From contig JAPEHQ010000004.1 in NCBI GenBank assembly GCA_027405735.1, forward strand, positions 2,976,001 through 3,040,000: DNA of 64,000 nt, in the 5' to 3' direction. The position numbers and the translations under genes were made by a program. This DNA comes from Mucor racemosus (taxonomy: Eukaryota > Mucoromycota > Mucoromycetes > Mucorales > Mucoraceae). Of this stretch, positions 47,301-60,360 are shown piece after piece. Numbering within the stretch: the stretch's first letter is position 1; every line of letters begins with the position of its first letter. The notes under the pieces are model-generated. The model made no database searches. It was not told where the DNA came from and saw only the letters and a program-made list of their open reading frames with translations.

Positions 47301-50017
47301 TCCGATGTCTGGTCATTCTGCACTCCAATCAACCGTGATTTCCATTTCTTTCTTCTTGTGACAGTATCATTATGTCGACTTTTGTTGCCAAATGGACAAA
47401 TCATCCCATAAATTTTGCTGTAATAGATTATTTACCGTTACAGTATAAGCATTCTGTTCAATAAATGGTGTTATAATCATTTTATTCATGTTGAATTATT
47501 ATTGCATGTAGCAAATGACATGGATATTTTTTAAAAACATATAATTTTTGTACAGCTCAGCATCGTAATCCAGCACATTCCCAGGTTTAGAAAACATAAT
47601 ATAATAAATCTATGATAAGGATATTTCAAAAGACGACACTGTCATGCGTTGTATGCATTGCTGAATTAATTTAAACAAAGTTTGGTTTTTAAAATAACCT
47701 AAAATGGTATAAGAAAATGCTTTGTAGCCTGGAAATATATAAAAATAAAAAAGCAGGCTCGCAACTGTGCGGTAACATTTTTAATTGTCCCCAACCTGGA
47801 TGCAAAGTCAACAATATTCTGTTCTCTAAACTTGCATATAATAGAGCTTTATGGAATGCACTAGCTCGTTCTTTGTTTTGTGAAGAAACATTGATTTTTC
47901 ATTGAGGAAATAGGATTTCTATTCCAAACCTACGGCGGATATAGAGGTGACTGGGTTTGAATTACGAAATGACAAAACTGAGAAAAATGGATCAAAAAAA
48001 TTCAACCTTCAAATACATAACAAATTATTTATTAAACTGAAATACTTATTAAATACTTTATGTACAACTTTGGATTGCGCATCGAATGGTGTAAATTTCA
48101 AATGACGTTTTCTCATAAAATTCACCGTAAAATCGGTATAAAGTTTTTGAGGTTTTTTAGCTTTTTCTCCTAATTTTTAAGCAAATTCTGTAAATATAAA
48201 CTATTTAATTGATGGCTCATAAAATTATCTACAGATCGAGACATTGCATGCATCTGTAACTGCATTTTCCGTGGAGAAATTTAAAATTTCGTGTGTTTTT
48301 TTTGGAATCCGAAAAAAAAAAGACCTATGAATGCTCATGAAAAATGCCAGGATGAACTGGCCGCCAAGTTTTCTGACGCTTTTTTTTTTAATTTCTCCAC
48401 CAAAAATTGAGATATTTCAAAAAACTAAACTGGTGCACACAGATATAAATTAGCACTTTGACTTGAGTATATAAAGTGCCATAGTTAATATACTGTATGT
48501 TTCAATATATCAAAAAAACTGTAAAAATATGAAAATTTGCGAATTCAATAATACTTAAATATGTTAAAGACTATCTATAAACAAGCAAATCCCACTTCAA
48601 ATTAACCTTGTACCTTCATTTTTCGTTGAGATATGACGCTGCAAAGTTTCTATTTTTAAGTGGCAAAAGGTTGAACTAAAATGTTTAAAGAATAATTGCA
48701 AAATCATGGATCATGATAATTACAAAAAACAAAAACTATATGTAGCTGTAGTATCTCAAGTATAATAATAAATTTTTTAACTTTGGTTTTTTACAAAATA
48801 AAAAAAAATAAGCAATGATTACAAACCATCCCTTTTTAGATTTAGAAACGCTGTAAACTCAGATTTGGAAACACATTTATACATGTACTTGGTAATAATA
48901 CCAGGTTTACAAACGAAAATGCAACCTGATTGCAGTATAAAAAAAGCCTAAATCTTGTGGTAAATTTTTTCATAGTCGATATATTATGTGTCAAAAGTAA
49001 ATAGTATAAAACAAAATGACTTGGATATTGAGAAACCATCAGTTTTTAGGTATGGGGTATTGTAACGGTTTAAAAATACTCTTATAATATATCTTTTTTA
49101 GTAAATAAAAAATACTGGAACAGCTAAGAGTAGTTTTAGCATCAACTCATATGCATTGGACGTATTTTCATGACTCAAAAATTTCGGTAAAAATTCTTCA
49201 AATGAATGAGATATCATAAGGTGTACAGCATTATTTTTTGCTACTTTGGTTTCAAATCAATTTCCATTCACCTCTCATTTGTCTATACCCGAGGCACGAT
49301 GAGGGATGGGGGACCCAAGGGAGCATGTACTCTTGTGTAAGTAAATAATAGTATCCAATCATTTGGGTATAAGGAATTCGAAGGGAATCAATATTCTCAA
49401 CGACACCAGGAAAAGAGATTCCTGATAAATCTTTCACAATCAATAAACAATGGTTTTACTTTGTTATTTAAAGACCATATCAATGCATGAAACGTATTGA
49501 CACATATATATACTTTTGTTTTGTAAATAGAATACGACATTACGTTTGTTGGGGAGGGGGGCACTTATATTTCAATTGGATGTCAATTATGAGATTCCTT
49601 TTATGGGCTCTTCCGACAAACGAAGGCGATCATATGAAATTTCGAGGAGTCTGTCGCCCCGATGACCATCGACGATTGCAATAGAATAAACTTATTTCAT
49701 TATAGAAAACGGCGAATCTTTTAACCTTTAAATTTGTAATGAAATATAACATTTAAGCTTTATTGTATCTGTTGATTTGATTTTTTTGTGGCGTAAAAAA
49801 AAAAGGATGAATGTACGCAACAATTATATAAAAATGTGATTTTACTATCAAAACGACACAGATCAGAAATCATAGATTAACAAAAAAATTCTTTATTGTT
49901 CAAATAAATAAATAAATATGTATTTACAATATGTTTTTTTTTTTTTTCAAAAAAAAAAGAAAAAAAAAAGAAAAAAAGAATAAGAAACTTGAGTAATTGC
50001 ACAATATTAATTTATAA
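44370..50017. other. Long gene-free intergenic region
   Basis: 5.6 kb with no supported gene. The first few hundred bases are the promoter of the C2H2 gene. It has an adenine run at about 44960-44984, many oligo-A/T runs and ORFs of at most about 80 codons with no recognisable domain. The part from about 47.6 to 48.8 kb is made of the same kind of short A/T-rich words as the A/B/C repeat (for example fragments with cattgatttttc-attgagg) but could not be aligned as a copy. A noncoding RNA or a decayed element cannot be ruled out. Confidence 0.5.
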
Positions 50018-50701
50018 CTATTGCTGTTCTGCAGGAGTAATTGGAGGAGTAGCTAATTCAGATTGTTTCAATTCATTTTGTTGTTGGCATAAAATTGAAT
50101 GATTACCGCCTTGTTGATCTTGTTCAGATAAAGGAGGAGAAATAAGTTGGTGATGATGGAGTTGCTGTTGTTGTGTGACAAACGCGTTGAGGTTATTATT
50201 ATTATTATTAGAAGAAGAAGAAGGCGTAATAGTAATATTGTATTCACGGGTATTGCTATTATTGTTGGACACTAAATCTTCACCTTCCATATTGACAGAT
50301 GAAGCTAAACTTTGAGCTAATAATTCCTCATTTACATTTAAAAGTGTTTGTAGATAATCGTGTGATGGACCTTCGTTTGATTGCATCATATGGAACAATG
50401 GTGGATTTTTGGCCTCTAATGCTAAAGACGTTGATGGTGTAGATGAAGAAGATGCAGAATAAGAAGAAATATTTGCTGTTTCATCATGAGAAGCTGATGA
50501 ATTTGACAATACATCGCCCAACCAACCAATACCAGCGCCACTAAATGTAGATTTGAGTAACTTGTAATTGTTACAATTTAGTTAGATTACTTACCTTTCT
50601 TCCCATTCTGCACCCATTCTTTTCATGACAAGTTCAAGACTTTCTCTTTGTTTCTCTAATGCCTGTAAGCTTTCGTCATACTTTGACAAAGTATCATCCA
50701 T
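50018..50701 (-). CDS. Hypothetical protein with N-terminal coiled coil
   Basis: Two exons on the minus strand, 50701-50595 and 50540-50018, give 209 residues; the 54-nt intron joins WEESGAGIGWLGDVL in frame. The N-terminal 35 residues form a charged helix with heptads (MDDTLSKYDESLQALEKQRE, then VMKRMGAEW), followed by a conserved-looking GIGWLGDVL. The rest is Ser, Asn, Gln and His-rich low complexity ending in ATPPITPAEQQ, with two S/T-P sites. The family is not recognised. The tail is of the kind seen in fungal regulators, so a subunit or partner of a nuclear complex is possible but not shown. The start is the first ATG after the 5' leader and is 158 bp from the divergent ORF at 50859. 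Confidence 0.65.
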
Positions 50702-50858
50702 TGCTGTTGTAAGCTAGTTTCAATAATTGTTGTATAATTCTTTAAAAGAAAAGGAAAAGGAAAATGGATTTATATTTATAAAGAAGAATTCTTTTAATAT
50801 GAAATTGTTGTTCAACTGATTTTTATTTAATAAAACTGATGGATTTATATTTCGAAAT

Positions 50859-51143
50859 ATGGTAAACTTGAAAGAGAAAAAAAGAAAAAAAAGGGTAATG
50901 GAAAAACTTTTTTTTTACGATTTATATCAAATAACATTTCGTTCAAGTTTCGATGCGATTCCTAAATCAAGTATTTCAATGCTACACCAACTGAAAAGCA
51001 GACCAATAAATACATTGCGACAGTTGAAATTTGTTCTAAACAGCAATCTACAACCTTCGATCAACCTTCCAATTAGGAAACCTAGTTCTAGACCTCACAT
51101 GGATTACACATCTTCAGATGCTCTTACCAAATTATTGGGTTAG
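50859..51143 (+). CDS. Small doubtful ORF, 94 codons
   Basis: An unspliced frame with a basic N-terminus (many Lys and Arg in the first 14 residues) and a more ordinary C-terminal half ending in RPHMDYTSSDALTKLLG. Base composition in the second half looks like coding sequence, with fewer A/T runs than its flanks. It lies between two minus-strand genes and could share a promoter with the coiled-coil gene. The family is not recognised, and the true start may be an internal ATG (50899 or 50980). It may also be chance. Confidence 0.35.
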   Translation: MVNLKEKKRKKRVMEKLFFYDLYQITFRSSFDAIPKSSISMLHQLKSRPINTLRQLKFVLNSNLQPSINLPIRKPSSRPHMDYTSSDALTKLLG

Positions 51144-51339
51144 CAAATACTCGTTTGTTTTTTTTTACCAAAAATACAAAGCCATGAAATATTTCACTTA
51201 TTTGATTCGTTACAACATTTTTTGTATGTTTATGTATGAGAAAGCATAGTTTTTTTAATGGATATAATAAAATGTAAATAATATAAAAGAAGGTAAAAGA
51301 AGTAAAGAGAATAGTAGAGAATAAATTTTAGTCTTGTTT

Positions 51340-52656
51340 TTATTCAGTGGGGGCACTAAGAATGGTCTTAAGGAAATCACATCTGCGCTCAAGCATACCT
51401 AAAAAGCCATGCATTTGATCACGATCCATTTGAAGCAATAGGGATACAAAGCGAGTATCTTCGGTTTCAAGACCAGCCAATGGAGATGCAATAGGTGACA
51501 AAGCAGGAGTACTAGGAGTAGCCTCATTAGATGAGGCAGGTGATACAGGACTCATCATGATAATATCTTGATCCACTTCTTGAGTTGCTACATCTTGCTC
51601 TATTTCTTCTTCGGATTCTTCTTCAGATTCTTCTTCAGCATTCCAATCGCGACGACGTCTTTGAATTGTAGTCTTGCGCATTTCAGCAGGACGATCACGA
51701 TGATGAAGTTTAGCGTATAAACCACAAGCATTACAAACAGGTTCGCCGCGTTCATTCTTACGCCAAAGAGGTGTTTGTGTTTGGTGACAATTAGCACATT
51801 CTTGACCAGATTCCAACATGGTAGAAGTAAGCTCAGAGGCTTGTTCGGTAGGAGGAGAAGGTAAGATTGTAGAAATAACAGGGCTTGAAGTAATAGATTC
51901 AACCTTGACATTATTGTTGTTATTAATGGTCATGGGAAGTACACGTTCACAAGCATAAGGATGAGCACGAATTGTATGAGTCTTGTTTCTAACATGAAGA
52001 GGACGATGACAATTATATTGCTTGTAGTATAAACCACATGCATTACAAAGAGAATGTTGACGATCAGGGGTTCTACGCCAAAGAGGAGTCTTTGTAACCT
52101 TACAATTGAAACATTCCAACTTGCGTGCAGGACGAATAGATTTTTGAGTTGTAATCTTGATTGACATTGTAGATTGGCCTTGAAGATGATTCTTCTTTGA
52201 TGGACGAGGCTTCAAACATTGTTCTTGTTGTTGTTGAGGTTGTTCAACCTTACTAGGGCTAGAAGGAATAGATTGTTGCTCCATTTGAATGAAATTATCA
52301 AATTGACACATCATATCCATAGCAGGCATAGTAGTAGGAGAATTTAAAAGATCATCTAAAAAGCCATCTTGAAGTAAAGCAGTTGGAGGGCTATCCAATG
52401 TTTCAGAAGCAGATGAACCAGGAGATGAAATGGGAGAGTTATAAACTGAAGTAAGCAATTGGTCCAAAGAAGGGTCCTTGAATAAATCAGTAAAAAGAGC
52501 AGTGTCTTCAGAAAAAGGCTGAATCTGCTGGTGTTGTTGTTGTTGTTGTTGATTCAACTGCTGAAAGAGCAGGGGATCTTGTTGTTGTTGTTGTTGTTGT
52601 TGATAGTTGTTGATATTCATGATTGATAATGTATTGTTGCTTGAAGCACTAGACAT
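51340..52656 (-). CDS. GATA-type transcription factor with two zinc fingers
   Basis: A single-exon minus-strand gene of 438 residues from the ATG at 52656. The frame is open further upstream, to 52797, but has no ATG there. After Gln- and Asn-rich segments and a short acidic region ([26 protein letters not shown]) that resembles an activation domain come two GATA fingers: the first near residue 182, C-x2-C-x18-C-x2-C ([20 protein letters not shown]), the second near residue 287, C-x2-C-x17-C-x2-C ([20 protein letters not shown]) followed by the basic [14 protein letters not shown] factors bind (A/T)GATA(A/G) and control nitrogen, iron or light responses in fungi. Two fingers are seen in the iron repressors SRE/Urbs1/Fep1, but the cysteine-rich linker of that group is absent. 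The C-terminus is acidic and Ser/Pro-rich. Confidence 0.9.
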   Translation of the reverse strand: MSSASSNNTLSIMNINNYQQQQQQQQDPLLFQQLNQQQQQQHQQIQPFSEDTALFTDLFKDPSLDQLLTSVYNSPISSPGSSASETLDSPPTALLQDGFLDDLLNSPTTMPAMDMMCQFDNFIQMEQQSIPSSPSKVEQPQQQQEQCLKPRPSKKNHLQGQSTMSIKITTQKSIRPARKLECFNCKVTKTPLWRRTPDRQHSLCNACGLYYKQYNCHRPLHVRNKTHTIRAHPYACERVLPMTINNNNNVKVESITSSPVISTILPSPPTEQASELTSTMLESGQECANCHQTQTPLWRKNERGEPVCNACGLYAKLHHRDRPAEMRKTTIQRRRRDWNAEEESEEESEEEIEQDVATQEVDQDIIMMSPVSPASSNEATPSTPALSPIASPLAGLETEDTRFVSLLLQMDRDQMHGFLGMLERRCDFLKTILSAPTE

Positions 52657-52727
52657 TTGTATATTTGTTATTGTTGTACTGGGTTGTATAATATTTGATA
52701 ATTGATTCTGATAAATTTGTTTCTGTT

Positions 52728-52781
52728 TCAATCTACGTCGTTTCCTACGTGCTTTCCATTGAACATGTAATAATAGGCCAT
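52728..52781 (-). promoter_or_regulatory. Upstream ORF in the leader of the GATA gene
   Basis: On the minus strand an ATG at 52781-52779 starts an 18-codon frame (17 residues and a TGA at 52730-52728) that ends 71 nt before the GATA start at 52656. It lies out of frame with the main ORF and no other ATG lies between them. If this part is in the mRNA, the uORF would be expected to lower or regulate translation. Confidence 0.4.
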
Positions 52782-54024
52782 TTTGACTTGATTTTTAACT
52801 TTTTTTACTTTTTTTTTTTTATAAAGTATTTAAAGGGTCGAGAAGTGGGAGATTAAAAGGTGGTAGCGTACATTTCTAACTATATAAATGTACACTTGTG
52901 GGGATAAAAAAAAAGGTAGTTTTTTAAAAGGGTTTCAGGAGTTATTAAGAAAAAAAGATAGAGCTAAAGGTAAAAACACAAAGAAATTTGTGTTTATATC
53001 AATGAATTGGCTTGCGTGGTGGGGTTTTTTTTTATAAAAAAAAGGTTATAAAGTGAAAAAAAGAAAAAAGAAAAACCTTTTTGCAATAACGGGGAACTAC
53101 CTTTTTATGTCTTTTTTTGAAATGACTCATGATGCGATTGACTGGTCCGTGGCGGAGAAAGGTTTAAGTTACATGTTGAACTTTATGATTAATACAAACA
53201 TGATGAAAATGACTACTATAACGCCATTTATAAAGTTGTCAAGAGTTTTTATGACATATTTTTCTTAGGAGAAACCTTATTTTCAGGGTCTCTATGTGGT
53301 TTTACACACTTGATATACTCAATTATATTTTTTTTTCTTTAACAATATTATTCTCAAAACAACCAGCTCACAAAAACCAAACGTTTGATTAGTTTCACAT
53401 GTGCCCTTGTACAGTCCACTTTCCCATTTAAAGATAATGATTAATCATCTAATTGGATAGATATCAATGATTAAACCAATCAGAAAGGTAACTACATTAG
53501 ATCCACATCTTCGGACTAGATATTGATAATCTACTTTTTTTTTTTTATGTTATCAATGTGTAACAAATGAGGTTGATTGAGGTAAGATAGAAATGGAGCT
53601 ATAATTTAAAAAAGAAAAAAAAAAAAAAAAAAAAAGAAAAGGGAAAAATGTGAAAAAACTTGTCATTTTTATATAACGTTGAATTAGAGTTATACAAGAG
53701 AGATGATGATAATCTATAATCAAGATTGATTGTTCAAAACAAGTAAAATTAATACTGATGTAAACCATTTCTTTTTAAGAATCCAAATCATAGGGATTCG
53801 GCTTGCACTTGGGTATTTACTGATGCAGCTAAATCTACGCCATTACAAATACATGAGAGTAAAAACCCAGTTCTAGCTTGATTAACATCACAAAAATATC
53901 TAGATATTAGCATAATCAGTATAATACATTCTGTATCGTGTTTCAGGTATATGGTACTAACAAATTAAACGCTGCTGGACAATCTTGTTTACATCGTATT
54001 AAAAAAGTTCAAACAGAAACTTTG
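52782..54024. other. Intergenic region
   Basis: About 1.2 kb without a recognised gene: the promoter of the GATA gene on the left, then AT-rich sequence with an A-rich run at about 53610-53640. The plus-strand ORF at 53053-53268 is not believed. Confidence 0.5.
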
Positions 54025-54619
54025 TTAAAATGTTGGGTTCTTTATGATATCATGTCTACGATAAATGCATTCCATATCTTGATAGTTTTCTTGCTCTTCT
54101 TCTGCCGTATAATCTTCTCCTTGTTCTTCTTCTACTTGCTCACTATTTATTACAGCTTTAAGTTGTACAGGAGAAAGCATATTATCGTTTGTTTCAACTT
54201 GTAGTTCTTTCTTTTTTCCTAGTTGTGGTTGTTGTTCAGCATTGGAAAGCAGATTATCAAATACCATGACGCTTAAATCTCTTTCATTGCATTGGCAACT
54301 TGCTTCTCTTGCTGAGCAGCTGGAAGAAAACGATTCTATCGTTTCATCTTGACTGAAAACAGTAAATGTTACATTTATTATACACATTTATATCGTATTC
54401 TTACCATAACTGAATACAATTTTTCACAAATTCAGAGCAATGTTCAGAGAGCTTTTTATTAGTCTAAGGAGATACTTTAACAACTTTGTTATGTATAATC
54501 GTATTACATCATATTATTCTCACTGAAACGTCTGTATCTTTGTCTGAATCTTCTTTAGAATCTAATGTATGAGTAAGGCCGATAACTGAAAACAAGAGTA
54601 TACACCAACATAAACGCAT
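54025..54619 (-). CDS. Small secreted six-cysteine protein
   Basis: Three short exons on the minus strand, 54619-54524, 54463-54405 and 54352-54025, give 160 residues; both introns are GT-AG and the phases match. The N-terminus (MRLCWCILLFSVIGLTHT) is a clear signal peptide. After a short acidic spacer comes a cysteine block with Cys at 41, 48, 52, 64, 71 and 73, spacing C-x6-C-x3-C-x11-C-x6-C-x-C, with its exons spliced inside the block. The rest is hydrophilic and ends in a Glu-rich tail. There is no GPI-type hydrophobic end, so the protein is probably released or cell-wall bound. Size, signal peptide and cysteines resemble fungal small secreted proteins; the family is not recognised, and any role at the cell surface or toward a host is not shown. 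The first two exons rest on hand-made splicing. Confidence 0.6.
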
Positions 54620-54756
54620 TTCAAGTATTCTTTCAAAATAAAACAACAAAAGATATAAAATACTATAACAACAGCACATTTCTTATATACAAAGTTACAT
54701 ATACGTATTATACAGAATGTATTTATTTTATTAATTAGATGCTTTTTAAATTTACA

Positions 54757-55828
<1,072 letters not shown>

Positions 55829-57831
55829 TCTTGTATCTATTTTAATTGTTGGAGACAAAAAGAAAAGTTTTTGTTCAACTGCGGGTTTGGCATTTATCAA
55901 GTTGGAGCAGAGGAAGGAACTAGAAAGCTTGTCACGGAACTGCATTATTCATCGTGTGTTTCAACTGGATGAACTATTTAAAGAGTTTTCTCTGCCGAAA
56001 TAATTTGACTAAATTAGGTTTCATACCTTCAAACGCTTTAATAGTATATTTTGTTTATAGCTGTATTTTTTATTTTGCAATAATTTTGCGTTTTCTGGTG
56101 GTTTGATCAATATCAAAAAGAAGATAGAGATTACTGAAAGCGAAGAACATTTTGAAAAAGTATTTCGGTCTTTTAATTTGTTTTGGTTTAAAGCCAGTTT
56201 GAATCGAAGTAATATTTAATAGAGTTTTATCAATTATTAAGCAATGCAAACATGCTATTATTTTGCATACAGTTAAAATAATTAATGTTTGATATAGTGC
56301 TACTTTTTTTTCTGCTAAAAAGTGCGCATTATTTGTTATTTGACACATTTTCTTGAGAATATGGATATTATTATTATTAAAAATATTTGAAGCACCGCTT
56401 ATTTTCATTCGAACGAAAATTTTGAAAAAAGTCCAAATTTGAACATCTGTTACACGATTCTCTAAATTTCTCAAGAAATCATATATAAAGCTAACATAGC
56501 TCATTAATTGACATATATGCAGAATTTAATGGACAATACGAGGGTATAATTTTTAACAAAATAATACACTGAAAATATTGAGAAAAATTAGATATTCTTC
56601 AAAACAGTTTTCTCTGTAAAAGTCAATTTTTTCAATATACAATATTTAAATAAACAACTGTCAGACATGCTATGAGCAACGGTGGTCATTTTATGTCTAT
56701 ATATACCTTAGTAAAAAGTTCCGTTTTTAGGACGAAAAATGCGAAAAAGTGAATTTTAAGGATTTTTGCCTATGATACCTCATGGTTTGAAGGCCATTTT
56801 GATGAGATTTTTCATGACTGCAAAAATTAGAGTAAATGCAACAGCGAGATTCTGCGGATCGTGAGCAGTCGTTTTGTAGGTCTCTGGGCGCATAAAACTC
56901 CCAAAATGCATCAAAATTGGACATATTAAAACTATGCGTTTTTAGCATATTTTGGTATAAAAATTCAGAGCGTTTGAAATATAATGCTTGTAAATAATGA
57001 AACTATCGATGATTTTATAGTATTCCATCAGCCGTACATGAATATCACACATTTTTCGTGAAAGATTGGCTTTAAATCGGTTTTATCTGGATTTATAATG
57101 TATCCAAATGTGTTGAAAATTGTAAATATGCCAGTTTTTTCAACTGCATATTCAATGATTAGTTTAGCTATGGATATTTACAATCGCGATGCTCTTTTGG
57201 TAGATTTACAGACATTCATATATAATATTATTGAAAGTATAAATACGATTTTTTTTACTGCGAATCTGCAAGAAAATACACAAACGTTTCAGGAAGATCT
57301 TCTTTTTTGCAACCCCGGAAAAAAGACATACGCATTAGATATATACCGTACAATGCATCATCGATAACGCAATTATTATGATTAATAATAGATACCCGAA
57401 AAATCTGTACATTTCATAAGATTAAATCAATTGGTCGTCCAAGATACATGTTGACTTTTCCAAAGATATTTCGGGTTGTAGTCTACATGACTACTAATAG
57501 ATTGCACAGCATTTACTCTTTTTTTTTTGTGATGAATGTAATCAAGTGTATGTAAACTCCAAAACAGCAATGCTTTTCTATTGAATTGCTCTCGGCAAGT
57601 ATAACATTATTAATCAATTACATCTCTTTGGTTCGCAAAATAGCATAATCTGATGAATCAATCCAATTATATTCGTTTTAGAATGGCGTCATTTTCCTCA
57701 GTTTTGTGTTGTTGGACATTGGTGTGCGTGCGATAGACTTTTGGGAAAAGAGTTTAAATTTTCCACAACTTGGATTTTCAGCTTTTTGTTTTTTTGTTTT
57801 CTCTTTAAAATTCTCGATAAAGAAAAACATT
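55829..57831. other. Intergenic region between divergent genes
   Basis: Two kilobases between the divergent CWC24 and MET2 starts. Both promoters lie here. No gene is recognised; the ORFs at 56070-56504 and 57098-57367 are AT-driven and lack domains. The 56.5-57.3 kb stretch has the oligo-A/T wording of old repeats. Confidence 0.5.
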
Positions 57832-59557
57832 ATGCGATCAACATTAGCATTAGTTCGAGCATCTTATACTCAAACCATTAAAAGAACTTCAATTCGCCCT
57901 GTATTGAGCTTGAGTCAAAGAGGTAAGAGAAAAAAAAAAAAAGAAACCCGAGATTGAGATATTCATCATTCTAAATCACTTTCAAGGTATTCATAATCAA
58001 ACCGAAGTCAAAAACGCATCATGTAGTATCAACAATTCAGCAACATCTTCCAATCCTCCATTATCTTTCCCCTGTATTGATAAATTGAACTCACGTACAT
58101 TGGAGCTTGACAGCGGACCTGAACCCAGTTATGATAATATTGTTACTGGATACGAAAAATTCGAATATCCTCATCCATTTTTGCTTGATCATGGAGGTAT
58201 TTTGCCAAAATTTGACATTGCTTATGAGACATGGGGTACATTGAATGAAAAAAGAGATAACGCCATTTTAATTCATACTGGTCTTTCTGCATCATCTCAC
58301 GCAAAATCTCATGAAAAAAACACAAAACCTGGATGGTGGGAAGACTTTATCGGCCCTGGAGCAAATATTGACACAAACAAATTTTTCGTTATTTGTACTA
58401 ATGCAATTGGCGGCTGTTACGGTTCCACTGGACCTAGTTCAATTGATCCTGCTGATGGTGATCGCTATGCAACCAGATTCCCTATAGTTACCATTTTTGA
58501 CATGATTAGAGCTCAATTCAAATTGTTGGATCACCTCGGTATTGACAAATTGCATGCAAGCGTTGGTAGTAGTATGGGTGGTATGCAGGTAAATTAATCC
58601 TATAAGATGAATGGTGTTTTGATACAGTATGACTAATATCTTCAATCATAAATCTAGTCCATTGCTGCTGCAAAGCTCTTTCCAGATCGTGTGAAAAGAC
58701 TCATTTCAATTTCAGCTTGTGCAAGATCACATCCTTACTCAATTGCTCTTCGCCACACTCAACGTCAAGTTTTAATGGCTGATCCCAATTGGAATAAAGG
58801 CTTCTATTACAAGGGAATTCCTCCTCATGTTGGCATGAAACTTGCTCGAGAAATCGCCACTATTAGTTATCGTTCCGGACCTGAATGGGAGCTTAGATTT
58901 GGTCGTAAAAGAGCAAATCCAAATCAATCTCCTGCTTTATGCCCCGATTTCTTGATTGAAACTTACTTGGATCATCAAGGCGAGAGATTCTGTTTGCAAT
59001 ACGATCCCAATTCACTCTTGTACATTTCAAAAGCTATGGATATGTTTGATATGTCCCACTCAGAGATTGACAAGTTGCAAGGTCAAAGAGAACACAATTT
59101 ACCCAAGGTAGAGGAGATTTTAAAGCGTCGTCAACAACTTGAACGTCCAGATGAAGAAGATGCTCGTATCATGGCAGAGGCTTGCAGGTCTGTAATGGGA
59201 ACTCAATCTGCTTTGGAGGGTAAGGAGGAAGGAGAAAAACAAGCATCCAACAAGAATACAGGCAATGGAAAGAAGAGATTAACTACACTTTCTTCTGATC
59301 CTGCAACACAAGATTTAGTTGAAGGTATGAAGGGTATCAATATGCCTACTTTAGTTTTGGGTGTGCAATCTGATATCTTGTTCCCTGTGTGGCAACAAAA
59401 AGAAATTGCTGAATGTCTTCGTGCTTCAGGCAACAATCGAGTAACATACTATGAATTAGATGCCATGTTTGGACATGATACATTCTTGATTGATCGAGTG
59501 AGTGTTGGTGGTGCTATTAAGGGCCATTTGGAGTTGTTGGACGAAGATGCTGCTTAA
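57832..59557 (+). CDS. MET2: Homoserine O-acetyltransferase
   Basis: Three exons, 57832-57922, 57987-58588 and 58658-59557, give 530 residues; introns of 64 and 69 nt are GT-AG. The protein is an alpha/beta hydrolase of the MetX/MET2 family: [12 protein letters not shown], then the nucleophile elbow GSSMGGMQ with Ser 226, [20 protein letters not shown], and the catalytic Asp ([10 protein letters not shown]) and His ([10 protein letters not shown]). A hydrophilic insertion of about 60 residues rich in Lys, Glu and Asn sits between helix and the last strand, as in yeast Met2. It transfers acetyl from acetyl-CoA to homoserine, feeding methionine synthesis by direct sulfhydrylation. The first 30 residues are basic and Ser/Thr-rich and could be a mitochondrial signal, although the family is usually cytosolic. 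Confidence 0.95.
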
Positions 59558-60360
59558 TCATTTAATGTATTTTATTATTTATATCCCTTTTTGTGACCAA
59601 TATGTATTAGCATCTTATAGAATAAAGAGAAAGTTCACTGTATAATTGTATATATATATATATATATATTTCAGACGTGCTTGCTTTCCGTAACACGAGA
59701 AAATCCTGAAAAATTAATCATATCATATCATTATTTCTTAGTATATAGTCTCTTTTCATTACTAAATGGAGTAATTATTTCTAAATTAACTGCTAAAAAG
59801 TATATAGCTTTTAAATTGTAGGATTGCTTGAAACTAAATGTATGAAACCTATCATTAAACATGCATAATGATGATACTATAGCGAACATGCGTTTATCAT
59901 AAATCACAGAATATCATGATATATTCCATGAACAATCACATTACCATGTCAAAAGAATCCGAAGAATAGCAAGTAATTCCATCGATTGCATATTACAATG
60001 CTTAATTAAACATCATTAAGCCAGTATATAATATATGAAAAACATTCTACAAAATTACTGAAATCATATAACAAGGCTCATCAAAAGGATTTTATAGCAA
60101 TAATAATGTTACATGTACCGCTTTATTTTTAGTTACAAATGCTTCATTATATTGAATACACAAACAATAAGTTGCATAAAGCAAGTGACTTGAACACTCA
60201 CCTTGTGTTCCCTATATTCTTTATTGTTACATCTTATCAGTCCGGATTCCCGCTAAATTTCTATAAATTACCACTGGTTTGTGTCAGAGCCCCTCCCCCC
60301 ATCTCTCTCTCTCTCTCTCTCTCTCCCTCTTTTTTTTTCAGTAGATTAGATTATCATAAA
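59558..60360. other. Intergenic region with microsatellites
   Basis: Contains a (TA)n run at about 59649-59670, a (CT)n run at about 60301-60326 and a T run directly before the start of the arrestin-like gene; the CT/T tract is probably in its leader. No gene was recognised. Confidence 0.6.

Noticed and set aside
47600..48800. A fourth copy of the A/B/C repeat
   Set aside because: Only short A/T-rich phrases are shared and no continuous alignment could be made by eye.
49252..49684. Two short facing ORFs with a GC-richer patch (around 49290-49320 and 49545-49675)
   Set aside because: No domain or splice extension was found; perhaps an old element, but nothing supports a gene.
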